Below are positions 1 through 5,174 of a stretch of DNA of 5,995 bases, piece by piece (the first letter of the stretch is position 1; each line of letters starts with the position of its first letter). Source of the stretch: Geobacter sp. UBA6169 (GTDB taxonomy: Bacteria; Desulfobacterota; Desulfuromonadia; Geobacterales; Pseudopelobacteraceae). The notes below the pieces were generated by a model that was not told the origin of the DNA, searched no databases, and saw nothing but the letters and a program-made list of their open reading frames with translations. Made by a program: the position numbers and the translations under genes. The stretch covers positions 1 through 5,995 of the forward strand of contig DIUB01000003.1 of the NCBI GenBank assembly GCA_002422265.1, read 5' to 3'.

Positions 1-1242
1 GACTTTGACCAGAAGATCATCGACTGGATCGCCGACGAATTCAAGAAGGATCAAGGTATTGATCTGCGCGGCGATAAGATGGCCTTGCAACGCCTGAAAG
101 AAGCGGCAGAAAAGGCCAAGTGCGAGCTTTCCGGCTCCATGGAAACCGACATCAACCTGCCGTTCATCACCGCCGATGCCAGTGGTCCCAAACATCTTAA
201 CCTGAAGCTTTCACGCGCAAAACTGGAGTCACTGTGCGATGATCTGCTGCGCAAGCTGGAAGGCCCTTGCCGCACTGCCATGAAGGATGCCGGGCTGTCT
301 GCCTCGGAAATCGATGAAGTGATCCTGGTGGGTGGTATGACCCGTATGCCGGCTGTTGTACAGCGTGTGCAGGAAATTTTTGGCAAGTCTCCCAACAAAG
401 GGGTCAATCCGGATGAAGTGGTGGCCATCGGTGCTGCAATCCAGGGTGGCGTACTCAAAGGTGATGTCAAGGATGTGCTGCTGCTGGATGTTACCCCGCT
501 TTCCCTGGGCATTGAGACCCTGGGCGGCGTACTGACCCGGCTGATCGAGAAGAATACCACCATTCCCTGCAGAAAAAGCCAGGTGTTCTCGACCGCTGCA
601 GACAACCAGCCGGCGGTATCAATCCACGTGCTGCAGGGTGAACGTGAAATGGCCCGTGACAACAAGACACTGGGTAACTTCGAACTGACCGGCATCCCGC
701 CTGCACCCCGCGGCGTACCCCAGATCGAGGTGACCTTTGATATTGATGCCAACGGCATCGTGCATGTATCGGCCAAGGATCTGGGCACCGGCAAGGAACA
801 ATCGATCCGCATCACCGCCTCTTCCGGCCTTTCCAAGGACGAGATTGAGAAAATGGTTAAGGACGCCGAGTCCCATGCCGCAGAAGACAAGAAAAAGCGG
901 GAGACTATTGAGGCCCGCAACCAGGCTGATTCCATGATCTACAGCACCGAAAAGTCGCTGAAAGAGGTTGGTGACAAGGTGGATGCCGTTGACAAGGGGG
1001 CCATTGAAAACAAGATCGCTGATCTGAAAAAAGTGATGGACAGCGACGATGCTGAATCCATCAAAAAGGCAACCGATGAGCTTGCCCAGGCTGCCCACAA
1101 GCTGGCTGAAGCCATGTACGCCCAAGCACAGCAAGCTGGGACCGCTGATGGCGGTGCCGAAGAAGGAGCTTCTCAGGAAAGCGGTTCAAAGGCTAAAGAC
1201 GAGAAAGTCGTTGATGCCGACTTTGAGGAAGTTAAGAAGTAG
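1..1242 (+). CDS. dnaK: Chaperone protein DnaK (Hsp70), 3' part; start lies upstream of the window
   Basis: This is the ATP-dependent cytosolic Hsp70 chaperone, which works with DnaJ and GrpE. The reading frame is open from base 1 and ends at TAG 1240-1242, giving 413 codons. By comparison with E. coli DnaK, roughly the first 230 residues are missing. The visible part covers the end of the nucleotide-binding domain, including the Hsp70 signature VILVGGMTRMP (codons 107-117). Next comes the hydrophobic interdomain linker DVLLLD (bases 472-489), then the beta substrate-binding domain starting TPLSLGIET, then the alpha-helical lid. The tail is Ala/Gly/Gln-rich and ends in the conserved bacterial DADFEEV motif followed by KK. 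No frameshift or internal stop is seen. dnaJ follows 87 bases downstream, the usual dnaK-dnaJ order. The internal ATG at 79 is a methionine within the domain, not a start. Identity is essentially certain; only the 5' end is unknown. Confidence 0.98.
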   Translation, partial: DFDQKIIDWIADEFKKDQGIDLRGDKMALQRLKEAAEKAKCELSGSMETDINLPFITADASGPKHLNLKLSRAKLESLCDDLLRKLEGPCRTAMKDAGLSASEIDEVILVGGMTRMPAVVQRVQEIFGKSPNKGVNPDEVVAIGAAIQGGVLKGDVKDVLLLDVTPLSLGIETLGGVLTRLIEKNTTIPCRKSQVFSTAADNQPAVSIHVLQGEREMARDNKTLGNFELTGIPPAPRGVPQIEVTFDIDANGIVHVSAKDLGTGKEQSIRITASSGLSKDEIEKMVKDAESHAAEDKKKRETIEARNQADSMIYSTEKSLKEVGDKVDAVDKGAIENKIADLKKVMDSDDAESIKKATDELAQAAHKLAEAMYAQAQQAGTADGGAEEGASQESGSKAKDEKVVDADFEEVKK

Positions 1243-1271
1243 TCGAATCCTGGATGTTTTGATGGTATAGC

Positions 1272-1300
1272 GTAGGGGCGGGTTATAGACTCGCCCCTAC
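1272..1300 (+). other. Hairpin between dnaK and dnaJ (attenuator, processing or stabilising element)
   Basis: A perfect 9-bp inverted repeat, GTAGGGGCG (1272-1280) and CGCCCCTAC (1292-1300), flanks an 11-base loop. That loop can close further by a G-T wobble plus G-C and T-A pairs. No T-run follows (the next bases are AGCTGTATTT), so it is not a standard intrinsic terminator. It ends 29 bases before the dnaJ start codon. A partial stop to transcription, or an RNA structure protecting the 3' end of dnaK mRNA so that DnaK exceeds DnaJ, are both plausible but inferred. Confidence 0.6.
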
Positions 1301-1317
1301 AGCTGTATTTCACCGAT

Positions 1318-1323
1318 AAGGAA
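1318..1323 (+). promoter_or_regulatory. Ribosome-binding site for dnaJ
   Basis: AAGGAA lies six bases before GTG 1330. It supports the GTG start, which gives the usual DnaJ N-terminus (KRDYYEILGV at residues 6-15). Confidence 0.75.
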
Positions 1324-1329
1324 CCAAGC

Positions 1330-2463
1330 GTGGCAAACGGCGAAAAACGTGACTACTACGAGATTCTCGGCGTACATAAAAACGCGTCCGAGACCGAGAT
1401 AAAAAAGGCTTTCCGTAAACTGGCTATTCAGTTTCATCCCGATAAAAATCCCGGGGACAAAGAGGCTGAAGAGAGGTTCAAGGAGGCCACCGAGGCCTAT
1501 GAAGTACTTTCCGATGCCCAAAAGCGGGCCCAGTATGACCAGTTTGGTCATGCTGGCGTATCTGGTGCCGGTGGTTTTTCAGGTGGCGGATTTGGTGGTT
1601 TTGGTGCCGGCTCTCCCTTTGGTGATATCTTTAGTGATATCTTTGGTGACATCTTTGGCGGTGGTGGCGCAGGCAGACGCACGCAAGGTAGACGCGGTGA
1701 CGACCTGCTCTATAACATGGAGATCACCTTTGAAGAGGCAGCCTTCGGGTGCGAGAAAAAAATCGATATCCCCTATGCCAAACGTTGCACAAGCTGTAAT
1801 GGTTCCGGTGCAAAGCCGGGTACCGATCCCAAAATCTGTCCGACCTGCCGCGGTGCCGGTCAGGTGCGCTATCAGCAGGGTTTTTTCAGCGTCAGCAAGA
1901 CCTGTGGACAGTGTAATGGCGAAGGCAAGGTGGTGGATGATCCCTGCGCCGAGTGTCACGGACGTGGTAGCGTCAAGGACAGCAAAACCCTTTCGGTTAA
2001 AGTTCCCGGTGGTGTTGAAACCGGCTCACGCCTGAAACTGTCCGGTGAAGGGGGGCAAGGTGTCAAAGGTGGCCCCAATGGAGACCTGTATGTGGCGATC
2101 TCGGTCAAAGAGCACTCGATCTTCCAGCGCGAGGATGATAATGTTGTCTGTGAGATCCCGATCAGCTTTGCCCAGGCAGCACTGGGATGCGAGATAGAGG
2201 TGCCGACACTGGACGGCAAGGTCTCAATGAAGATTCCTGAAGGCACCCAATCCGGCAAGATCTACCGACTGCGGGGCAAAGGGATACCATCGTTGCAGGG
2301 ATACGGTCGTGGCGACCAGCTGGTGGTTGTCAAGGTGGAGACCCCCACCAATCTGTCTGGCAAACAGAAGGAGCTGCTTGAAGAGTTTGCCAAGATCAGC
2401 GGTGAAGAAGCCCACCCGATGAAAAAAGGGTTCCTTGATAAGGTTATGGATTTCCTGAGTTGA
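1330..2463 (+). CDS. dnaJ: Chaperone protein DnaJ (class A Hsp40)
   Basis: This co-chaperone delivers unfolded proteins to DnaK and stimulates its ATPase. At 377 residues it matches the family (376 in E. coli), and all class A parts are present in order. The J domain is residues about 7-72, with the HPD catalytic loop at 36-38. The Gly/Phe-rich linker (about 79-115) contains three consecutive xDIF units (98-109). The zinc-binding region has four CxxCxGxG repeats: CTSCNGSG (153-160), CPTCRGAG (170-177), CGQCNGEG (192-199) and CAECHGRG (206-213). The two C-terminal beta domains follow, including the conserved EIEVPTLDGKV. The start is GTG, supported by AAGGAA just upstream. The gene lies downstream of dnaK with a hairpin in the gap. 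A 49-base gap with no clear terminator separates it from the next gene, so read-through into the small membrane genes is likely. Confidence 0.98.
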   Translation: MANGEKRDYYEILGVHKNASETEIKKAFRKLAIQFHPDKNPGDKEAEERFKEATEAYEVLSDAQKRAQYDQFGHAGVSGAGGFSGGGFGGFGAGSPFGDIFSDIFGDIFGGGGAGRRTQGRRGDDLLYNMEITFEEAAFGCEKKIDIPYAKRCTSCNGSGAKPGTDPKICPTCRGAGQVRYQQGFFSVSKTCGQCNGEGKVVDDPCAECHGRGSVKDSKTLSVKVPGGVETGSRLKLSGEGGQGVKGGPNGDLYVAISVKEHSIFQREDDNVVCEIPISFAQAALGCEIEVPTLDGKVSMKIPEGTQSGKIYRLRGKGIPSLQGYGRGDQLVVVKVETPTNLSGKQKELLEEFAKISGEEAHPMKKGFLDKVMDFLS

Positions 2464-2498
2464 AAACAGCTTGCCTGGCACGCGGTTCAGTGCCGACC

Positions 2499-2504
2499 GG
2501 GAGG
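2499..2504 (+). promoter_or_regulatory. Ribosome-binding site deciding the GTG start at 2513
   Basis: GGGAGG lies eight bases before GTG 2513, ideal spacing. The ATG at 2508 is only three bases away and opens a different frame that stops at 2577-2579. The upstream in-frame ATG at 2471 has no comparable site and adds 14 residues. Confidence 0.75.
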
Positions 2505-2512
2505 TAAATGAC

Positions 2513-2848
2513 GTGGACAAACAGGAGTTGGCAGAAAAAACCATTGAAGTCCTGCGTCCCCTTGAGACCCAGAATCTGATGACTACGCTGCAGAACCTGA
2601 CGTTACAGCAGATCTTTTCCAACTGGATCTTTCTGCTGGCCACGCTCCTGATACTGTTTCTCGGCATCTACAAAAAATCAAAACCGGTCTTGCTCACCCT
2701 GTTTTTTCTAGTTGGCCTGATTTTCATGGCCAAATGGGCCATGCCCGCACCCGGCGAGGAGATTACTATGCGGTCCATCCTGCCTTTTGCCGGTTTTGGT
2801 CTGGGGATCGGTGGCGTGATCGTCTATTTTGTATTCATCAAAGACTAG
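2513..2848 (+). CDS. Small uncharacterised protein with three membrane segments
   Basis: I do not recognise a named family for this 111-residue protein. The N-terminal 35 residues are polar and probably helical (DKQELAEKTIEVLRPLE). Three hydrophobic segments follow, at about residues 37-53, 58-76 and 88-109. The short loop between the first two is basic (KKSK, 54-57), while the loop between the second and third is acidic (PAPGEE). By the positive-inside rule the basic loop and C-terminus would be cytoplasmic and the N-terminal region external; that topology is an inference. No catalytic motif, cysteine pair or heme motif is seen. GTG 2513 is chosen because of the GGGAGG upstream; ATG 2471 would give 125 residues. 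It sits 49 bases after dnaJ and 11 bases before a diheme cytochrome gene, so it may anchor or partner that cytochrome. That it is a real gene is well supported by spacing and composition; its function is unknown. Confidence 0.82.
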   Translation: MDKQELAEKTIEVLRPLETQNLMTTLQNLTLQQIFSNWIFLLATLLILFLGIYKKSKPVLLTLFFLVGLIFMAKWAMPAPGEEITMRSILPFAGFGLGIGGVIVYFVFIKD

Positions 2849-2859
2849 GACACCATACT

Positions 2860-3174
2860 ATGAAGATAGATAAGCGTGATTGGTTCTTTATCGCACTGGT
2901 AGCAGCCGTACTGATTACTTTTTTTAGCATTTCCGGTAAGGAGACCACTACGCCGGTGCCCCGTGATGCAGTCCACCAGCCGGCGTATGACGAGGCCTAC
3001 CGCAAGGCCCCTGGTCCCGATGCCTCCCTTTTTGCCAAAACTTTTTTCAAGCCGGACAAGAAGGCTGCAGAAAAGCTCTGTGAGCCCTGTCATGATGCCA
3101 ATGGTATTAAACTGCCACCCAACCATCCGCCCAAACATCGCTGCCTGTTCTGCCACAAGCTACAGACAAAATAG
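2860..3174 (+). CDS. Small membrane-anchored diheme c-type cytochrome
   Basis: This 104-residue protein has two covalent heme-binding motifs, CEPCH (74-78) and CLFCH (95-99). Residues 1-8 are charged (MKIDKRDW) and are followed by a hydrophobic segment (9-26). That segment lacks a clear signal-peptidase site, so it is best read as an uncleaved anchor exporting the rest to the periplasm. A Pro- and charge-rich spacer (27-72) precedes the heme region. Apart from the two motif histidines, H39, H89 and H93 are available as distal heme ligands, so bis-His coordination is possible but unproven. The NHPPKHRC segment before the second motif resembles spacing seen in NapB-like and other small multiheme proteins, but I cannot assign it to one. 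ATG 2860 is chosen because AGGA (2847-2850) overlaps the preceding stop and because the protein then begins with a normal export signal; the longer frame from 2734 overlaps the upstream gene. Its electron partner is unknown. Confidence 0.9.
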   Translation: MKIDKRDWFFIALVAAVLITFFSISGKETTTPVPRDAVHQPAYDEAYRKAPGPDASLFAKTFFKPDKKAAEKLCEPCHDANGIKLPPNHPPKHRCLFCHKLQTK

Positions 3175-3177
3175 CGA

Positions 3178-4359
3178 TCAGTACAGCTCGTACTTGAGCA
3201 GCCGACACTCCAGAGGGCCATTAAAGAGTACAAACCGTCGGGATGGCTTAAGACCAACCAGCCTGGCAAGCTCCAGATCACCTGCCAGCAGATAGGCGCT
3301 CCAGCCGGTAAAGCGACGTTTAAACACCTCACCGATCTTGCGGTACAGCTGCTCAAGCTCCTGCTTTCCTCCCATCCGTACCCCGTAGGGAGGATTCACC
3401 ACCACAATCCCCTGATGTCCGCACGGCTCTGCATCTTCAAACCGCTTGCGATCAAAGGAGACCTGGTAGGCAAGGTCAGCGCGTCGGGCGTTTTCGCGAC
3501 AGGCAATGACTGCCATCGGGTCACGATCATACCCCAGCACCGGCACCGCCAAGCTCTCGCCGGCCTTTGCCTGCTCATCACGCAGAACCCGCTCCCACAA
3601 CTGCTTGTTAAAACCACGCCATTTCATCACGCCAAACGGCCGGCCTGCCCCGGCAGGCCGGTTCAGTGCCATGGCAGCGCCCTCCAGGAGCAACGTACCT
3701 GACCCGCACATCGGATCCACCAGAGGTACCGTGCCATCCCAACCGGTATGCGTAATGATAGCCGCTGCAAGGGTCTCACGCAGTGGAGCCTCGTTACGAT
3801 CCAGCCGCCAGCCCCGACGGTCAAGCGGTTCTCCGGCTGCATCAAGAGAAACCGTAGCCTGATTCCTGGCAACATGGAGGTTAATTCGAAGATCAGGAGT
3901 TTTGGTATTAACACTGGGACGGCTGCCGCTCTGATCACGCAAGAGATCCACAATTGCATCTTTGGCCTTCAGGGCTGCAAAATGTGAGTGGGTTATAGCT
4001 GAATCCCTCAGGGTACAATCAACCGCCAGCGTCATGGCCGGAGTCAGAAGATCTCCCCAAGGGAGGGTTCGAATACCGTCATACAATTCCTGTGGTGAGT
4101 TACAAGAGAACTGGCCAAGCTGCAGCAGGACACGACTGGCAGTACGTAACTGCAACAGGCTGCGGTACAAAACACTCCAGTTGCCGGTAAAGCCGACCCC
4201 GCCCCGTACCACCTTAACGTGACTGGCATCGAGTCTGGACAATTCATCTGCAGCCAGCTCTTCGGCACCTAGCGGCACTGTGGCAAAAAGATTAAGCAGA
4301 TCGGAATGTTGACTGGCCACCATCCCTTTCCGGCGGAGTATAGGGTGCTGTTCGGTCAT
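3178..4359 (-). CDS. rlmL: RlmL/YpsC-family 23S rRNA guanine-N2 methyltransferase (THUMP domain)
   Basis: This is probably a SAM-dependent enzyme that makes N2-methylguanosine in 23S rRNA, at position 2445 in E. coli. The 393 residues align along the N-terminal (RlmL) half of E. coli RlmKL, and the length is close to stand-alone YpsC-type proteins. The N-terminal segment with LFATVPLGAEELAADEL (24-40) and the THUMP domain (about 65-175) should bind RNA. The Rossmann domain carries DPMCGSGT (215-222, SAM-binding motif I), GYDRD (276-280) and the catalytic NPPYG (322-326), and the protein ends with the conserved FNGPLECRLLKYEL. The RlmK half is absent. The start at 4359 overlaps the coaE stop by four bases (ATGA) and has AAAGGA seven bases upstream. 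The internal Met13 is a weaker alternative. The exact target base is inferred from the family. Confidence 0.92.
   Translation of the reverse strand: MTEQHPILRRKGMVASQHSDLLNLFATVPLGAEELAADELSRLDASHVKVVRGGVGFTGNWSVLYRSLLQLRTASRVLLQLGQFSCNSPQELYDGIRTLPWGDLLTPAMTLAVDCTLRDSAITHSHFAALKAKDAIVDLLRDQSGSRPSVNTKTPDLRINLHVARNQATVSLDAAGEPLDRRGWRLDRNEAPLRETLAAAIITHTGWDGTVPLVDPMCGSGTLLLEGAAMALNRPAGAGRPFGVMKWRGFNKQLWERVLRDEQAKAGESLAVPVLGYDRDPMAVIACRENARRADLAYQVSFDRKRFEDAEPCGHQGIVVVNPPYGVRMGGKQELEQLYRKIGEVFKRRFTGWSAYLLAGDLELARLVGLKPSRRFVLFNGPLECRLLKYELY
3640..3661. repeat. GC-rich near-perfect palindrome inside rlmL
   Basis: CCGGCCTGCC (3640-3649) and GGCAGGCCGG (3652-3661) are exact reverse complements separated by two C residues. 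On the coding strand this is the RPAGAGRP stretch of the methyltransferase, about 12 codons after SAM motif I. It would form a very stable hairpin in the mRNA. The family has a Pro/Gly-containing stretch here in E. coli too, so it may be codon choice rather than an inserted repeat. Confidence 0.6.
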
Positions 4360-4952
4360 GATTCAATCCTTTGCTGCCAAGCTGCTGCAACCTGGCGACG
4401 AGTTACCTCCAGACTGGAGCTGTTGTCAATTACCACCACGCCAAAGCGTTCTTTTTCTGCAAGCGGCATCTGAGCCGCTATAATACGTTCCGCCTGCTGC
4501 AGGCTGCAACCATCACGAGCCATCAGGCGTGCCAGCTGCACCTCGGGCCGCACGGTCACCACCCAGATCTCATCTACCCGGTCAGTGGCACCTGCCTCAA
4601 TCAAAAGCGGCGCCATATAGACAACCACACGAAAACCACGGATTCTTGCCTGTTCTATCTGCTGCAGTGCACGCTCTTTAATGGCCGGATGCACGAGCGC
4701 CTCAAGCTGCCGCCTGTGTTGCGGATCTTTAAAGACCAGTTCTCGCATTGCCTGACGATCCAGTGTGCCGTCAGCAGACAATACCTGTTGCCCGAACCGT
4801 TCGGTAATCTGCTGCAAGACACCGACTCCCGGTGCAACCACATCACGGGCCAGCTGATCCGCATCAATTACCGCAGCCCCTAATTCAGCCAGCATCTTCG
4901 CCACTGCATTTTTTCCGGTAGCAATGCCACCTGTCAAGCCAATGATTTTCAT
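4356..4952 (-). CDS. coaE: Dephospho-CoA kinase
   Basis: This enzyme catalyses the last step of coenzyme A synthesis, ATP-dependent phosphorylation of the 3'-hydroxyl of dephospho-CoA in the cytosol. The 198 residues match the family length. The P-loop is GLTGGIATGKN (5-15), in which Asn15 replaces the usual Ser/Thr after the Walker lysine. Other family landmarks are VIDADQLAR (28-36), LVHPAIKER (86-94, with conserved HP), the APLLIEAG segment, the lid-type RDGCSLQQAERIIAAQMPLAEK and the C-terminal VIDNSSS. The ATG at 4952 gives the standard N-terminus MKIIGLTGG; only a weak AGG is seen upstream, and I found no convincing promoter in the 85 bases before the tRNA gene on the other strand. The stop overlaps the start of the methyltransferase gene, so the two are probably co-transcribed and translationally coupled. 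The Asn is the only oddity, and the gene otherwise looks intact. Confidence 0.96.
   Translation of the reverse strand: MKIIGLTGGIATGKNAVAKMLAELGAAVIDADQLARDVVAPGVGVLQQITERFGQQVLSADGTLDRQAMRELVFKDPQHRRQLEALVHPAIKERALQQIEQARIRGFRVVVYMAPLLIEAGATDRVDEIWVVTVRPEVQLARLMARDGCSLQQAERIIAAQMPLAEKERFGVVVIDNSSSLEVTRRQVAAAWQQRIES
4367..4372 (-). promoter_or_regulatory. Ribosome-binding site for rlmL, inside the end of coaE
   Basis: On the minus strand AAAGGA lies seven bases before the ATG at 4359. Together with the ATGA overlap it favours this start over the internal Met13, whose upstream GGAAAGGG is too close to the codon. Confidence 0.65.
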
Positions 4953-4997
4953 GGCCTGATAGTAGCAGAGGGTCCTGCGCCTTACCAGATTTTTCCC

Positions 4998-5026
4998 TTG
5001 AGTTGCCGAGAACGATAGTGTAAAAG
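4998..5026 (+). promoter_or_regulatory. Candidate sigma-70-type promoter for tRNA-Arg
   Basis: TTGAGT (4998-5003) and TAAAAG (5021-5026) are separated by 17 bases and each matches the consensus at four of six positions. Transcription would begin around 5033, just before the tRNA at 5038. The position is good and the boxes are only moderate. Confidence 0.45.
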
Positions 5027-5037
5027 ATTTGTTTCAC

Positions 5038-5114
5038 GGGCGGTTAGCTCAGCTGGATAGAGTGTTGGCCTCCGAAGCCAAAGGTCGTTGGTTCGAATCC
5101 AATACCGCCCGCCA
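5038..5114 (+). tRNA. tRNA-Arg, anticodon CCG (reads CGG)
   Basis: The 77-base cloverleaf is complete. The acceptor stem is GGGCGGT (5038-5044) with ACCGCCC (5104-5110), discriminator G 5111 and an encoded CCA at 5112-5114. The D stem is GCTC/GAGT with a GG-containing loop. The anticodon stem is TTGGC (5065-5069) with GCCAA (5077-5081), and its loop CTCCGAA puts CCG at 5072-5074. The T stem is GTTGG (5087-5091) with CCAAT (5099-5103), and its loop is TTCGAAT. Arginine identity follows from the anticodon; A in the D loop at 5057 also fits. A terminator lies ten bases downstream and there are no adjacent tRNA genes, so it appears to be a single-tRNA unit. No integrase or duplicated 3' end is visible in the window. 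Confidence 0.96.
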
Positions 5115-5124
5115 TTCAAGCACC

Positions 5125-5154
5125 AAAGGGGACTCTCGCGTCCCCTTTCTTTTT
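5125..5154 (+). terminator. Intrinsic terminator after tRNA-Arg
   Basis: A perfect 9-bp stem, AAAGGGGAC (5125-5133) with GTCCCCTTT (5140-5148), has a six-base loop TCTCGC and is followed by CTTTTT. A second pairing, GCACCAAA (5120-5127) with TTTGGTGC (5152-5159), encloses it and shares its AAA. The loop is also complementary to the ribosome-binding region of the next gene (see findings). Confidence 0.9.
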
Positions 5155-5162
5155 GGTGCAGC

Positions 5163-5168
5163 GAGAGG
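5163..5168 (+). promoter_or_regulatory. Ribosome-binding site for the DoxX-family gene
   Basis: GAGAGG, with core GAGG at 5165-5168, lies six bases before ATG 5175. It decides this start over the upstream in-frame ATG at 5088, which lies inside the tRNA. Bases 5161-5167 are the exact reverse complement of terminator bases 5133-5139. Confidence 0.7.
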
Positions 5169-5174
5169 TGTAAC

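Noticed and set aside
51..935. Long open frame (294 codons) on the minus strand across dnaK
   Set aside because: It is fully antisense to a certain dnaK, its product is a Ser-rich sequence with no recognisable domain, and long antisense frames opposite Hsp70 genes are a known effect of codon usage.
619..1134. Second long minus-strand frame (171 codons) opposite the 3' part of dnaK
   Set aside because: It is a shadow of the dnaK codons, with no ribosome-binding site or family likeness.
1243..1329. CIRCE operator or heat-shock promoter in the dnaK-dnaJ gap
   Set aside because: No TTAGCACTC/GAGTGCTAA inverted repeat and no convincing promoter boxes are present; control of the operon probably lies upstream of the window.
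2224..2667. Minus-strand frame (147 codons) across the dnaJ end and the next gene
   Set aside because: It overlaps two well-supported plus-strand genes and shows no domain or start signal.
2734..2859. Longer N-terminus for the cytochrome, starting at ATG 2734
   Set aside because: The extension overlaps most of the upstream membrane gene, has no export signal at its N-terminus and would bury the real signal anchor. ATG 2860 has AGGA upstream and a proper anchor.
4378..4815. Repeated CTGCTGCA words within coaE
   Set aside because: They occur at irregular distances and reflect Gln/Leu/Ala-rich coding such as LQQ and QQI, not a repeat array.
5038..5114. tRNA-Arg as an integration site for a genomic island
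   Set aside because: tRNA genes are common targets, but there is no integrase, no repeat of the tRNA 3' end and no shift to unrelated genes downstream in this window.
5088..5174. Longer N-terminus for the DoxX-family protein, starting at ATG 5088
   Set aside because: The extension would be translated from the tRNA and the terminator; the ATG at 5175 has its own ribosome-binding site.
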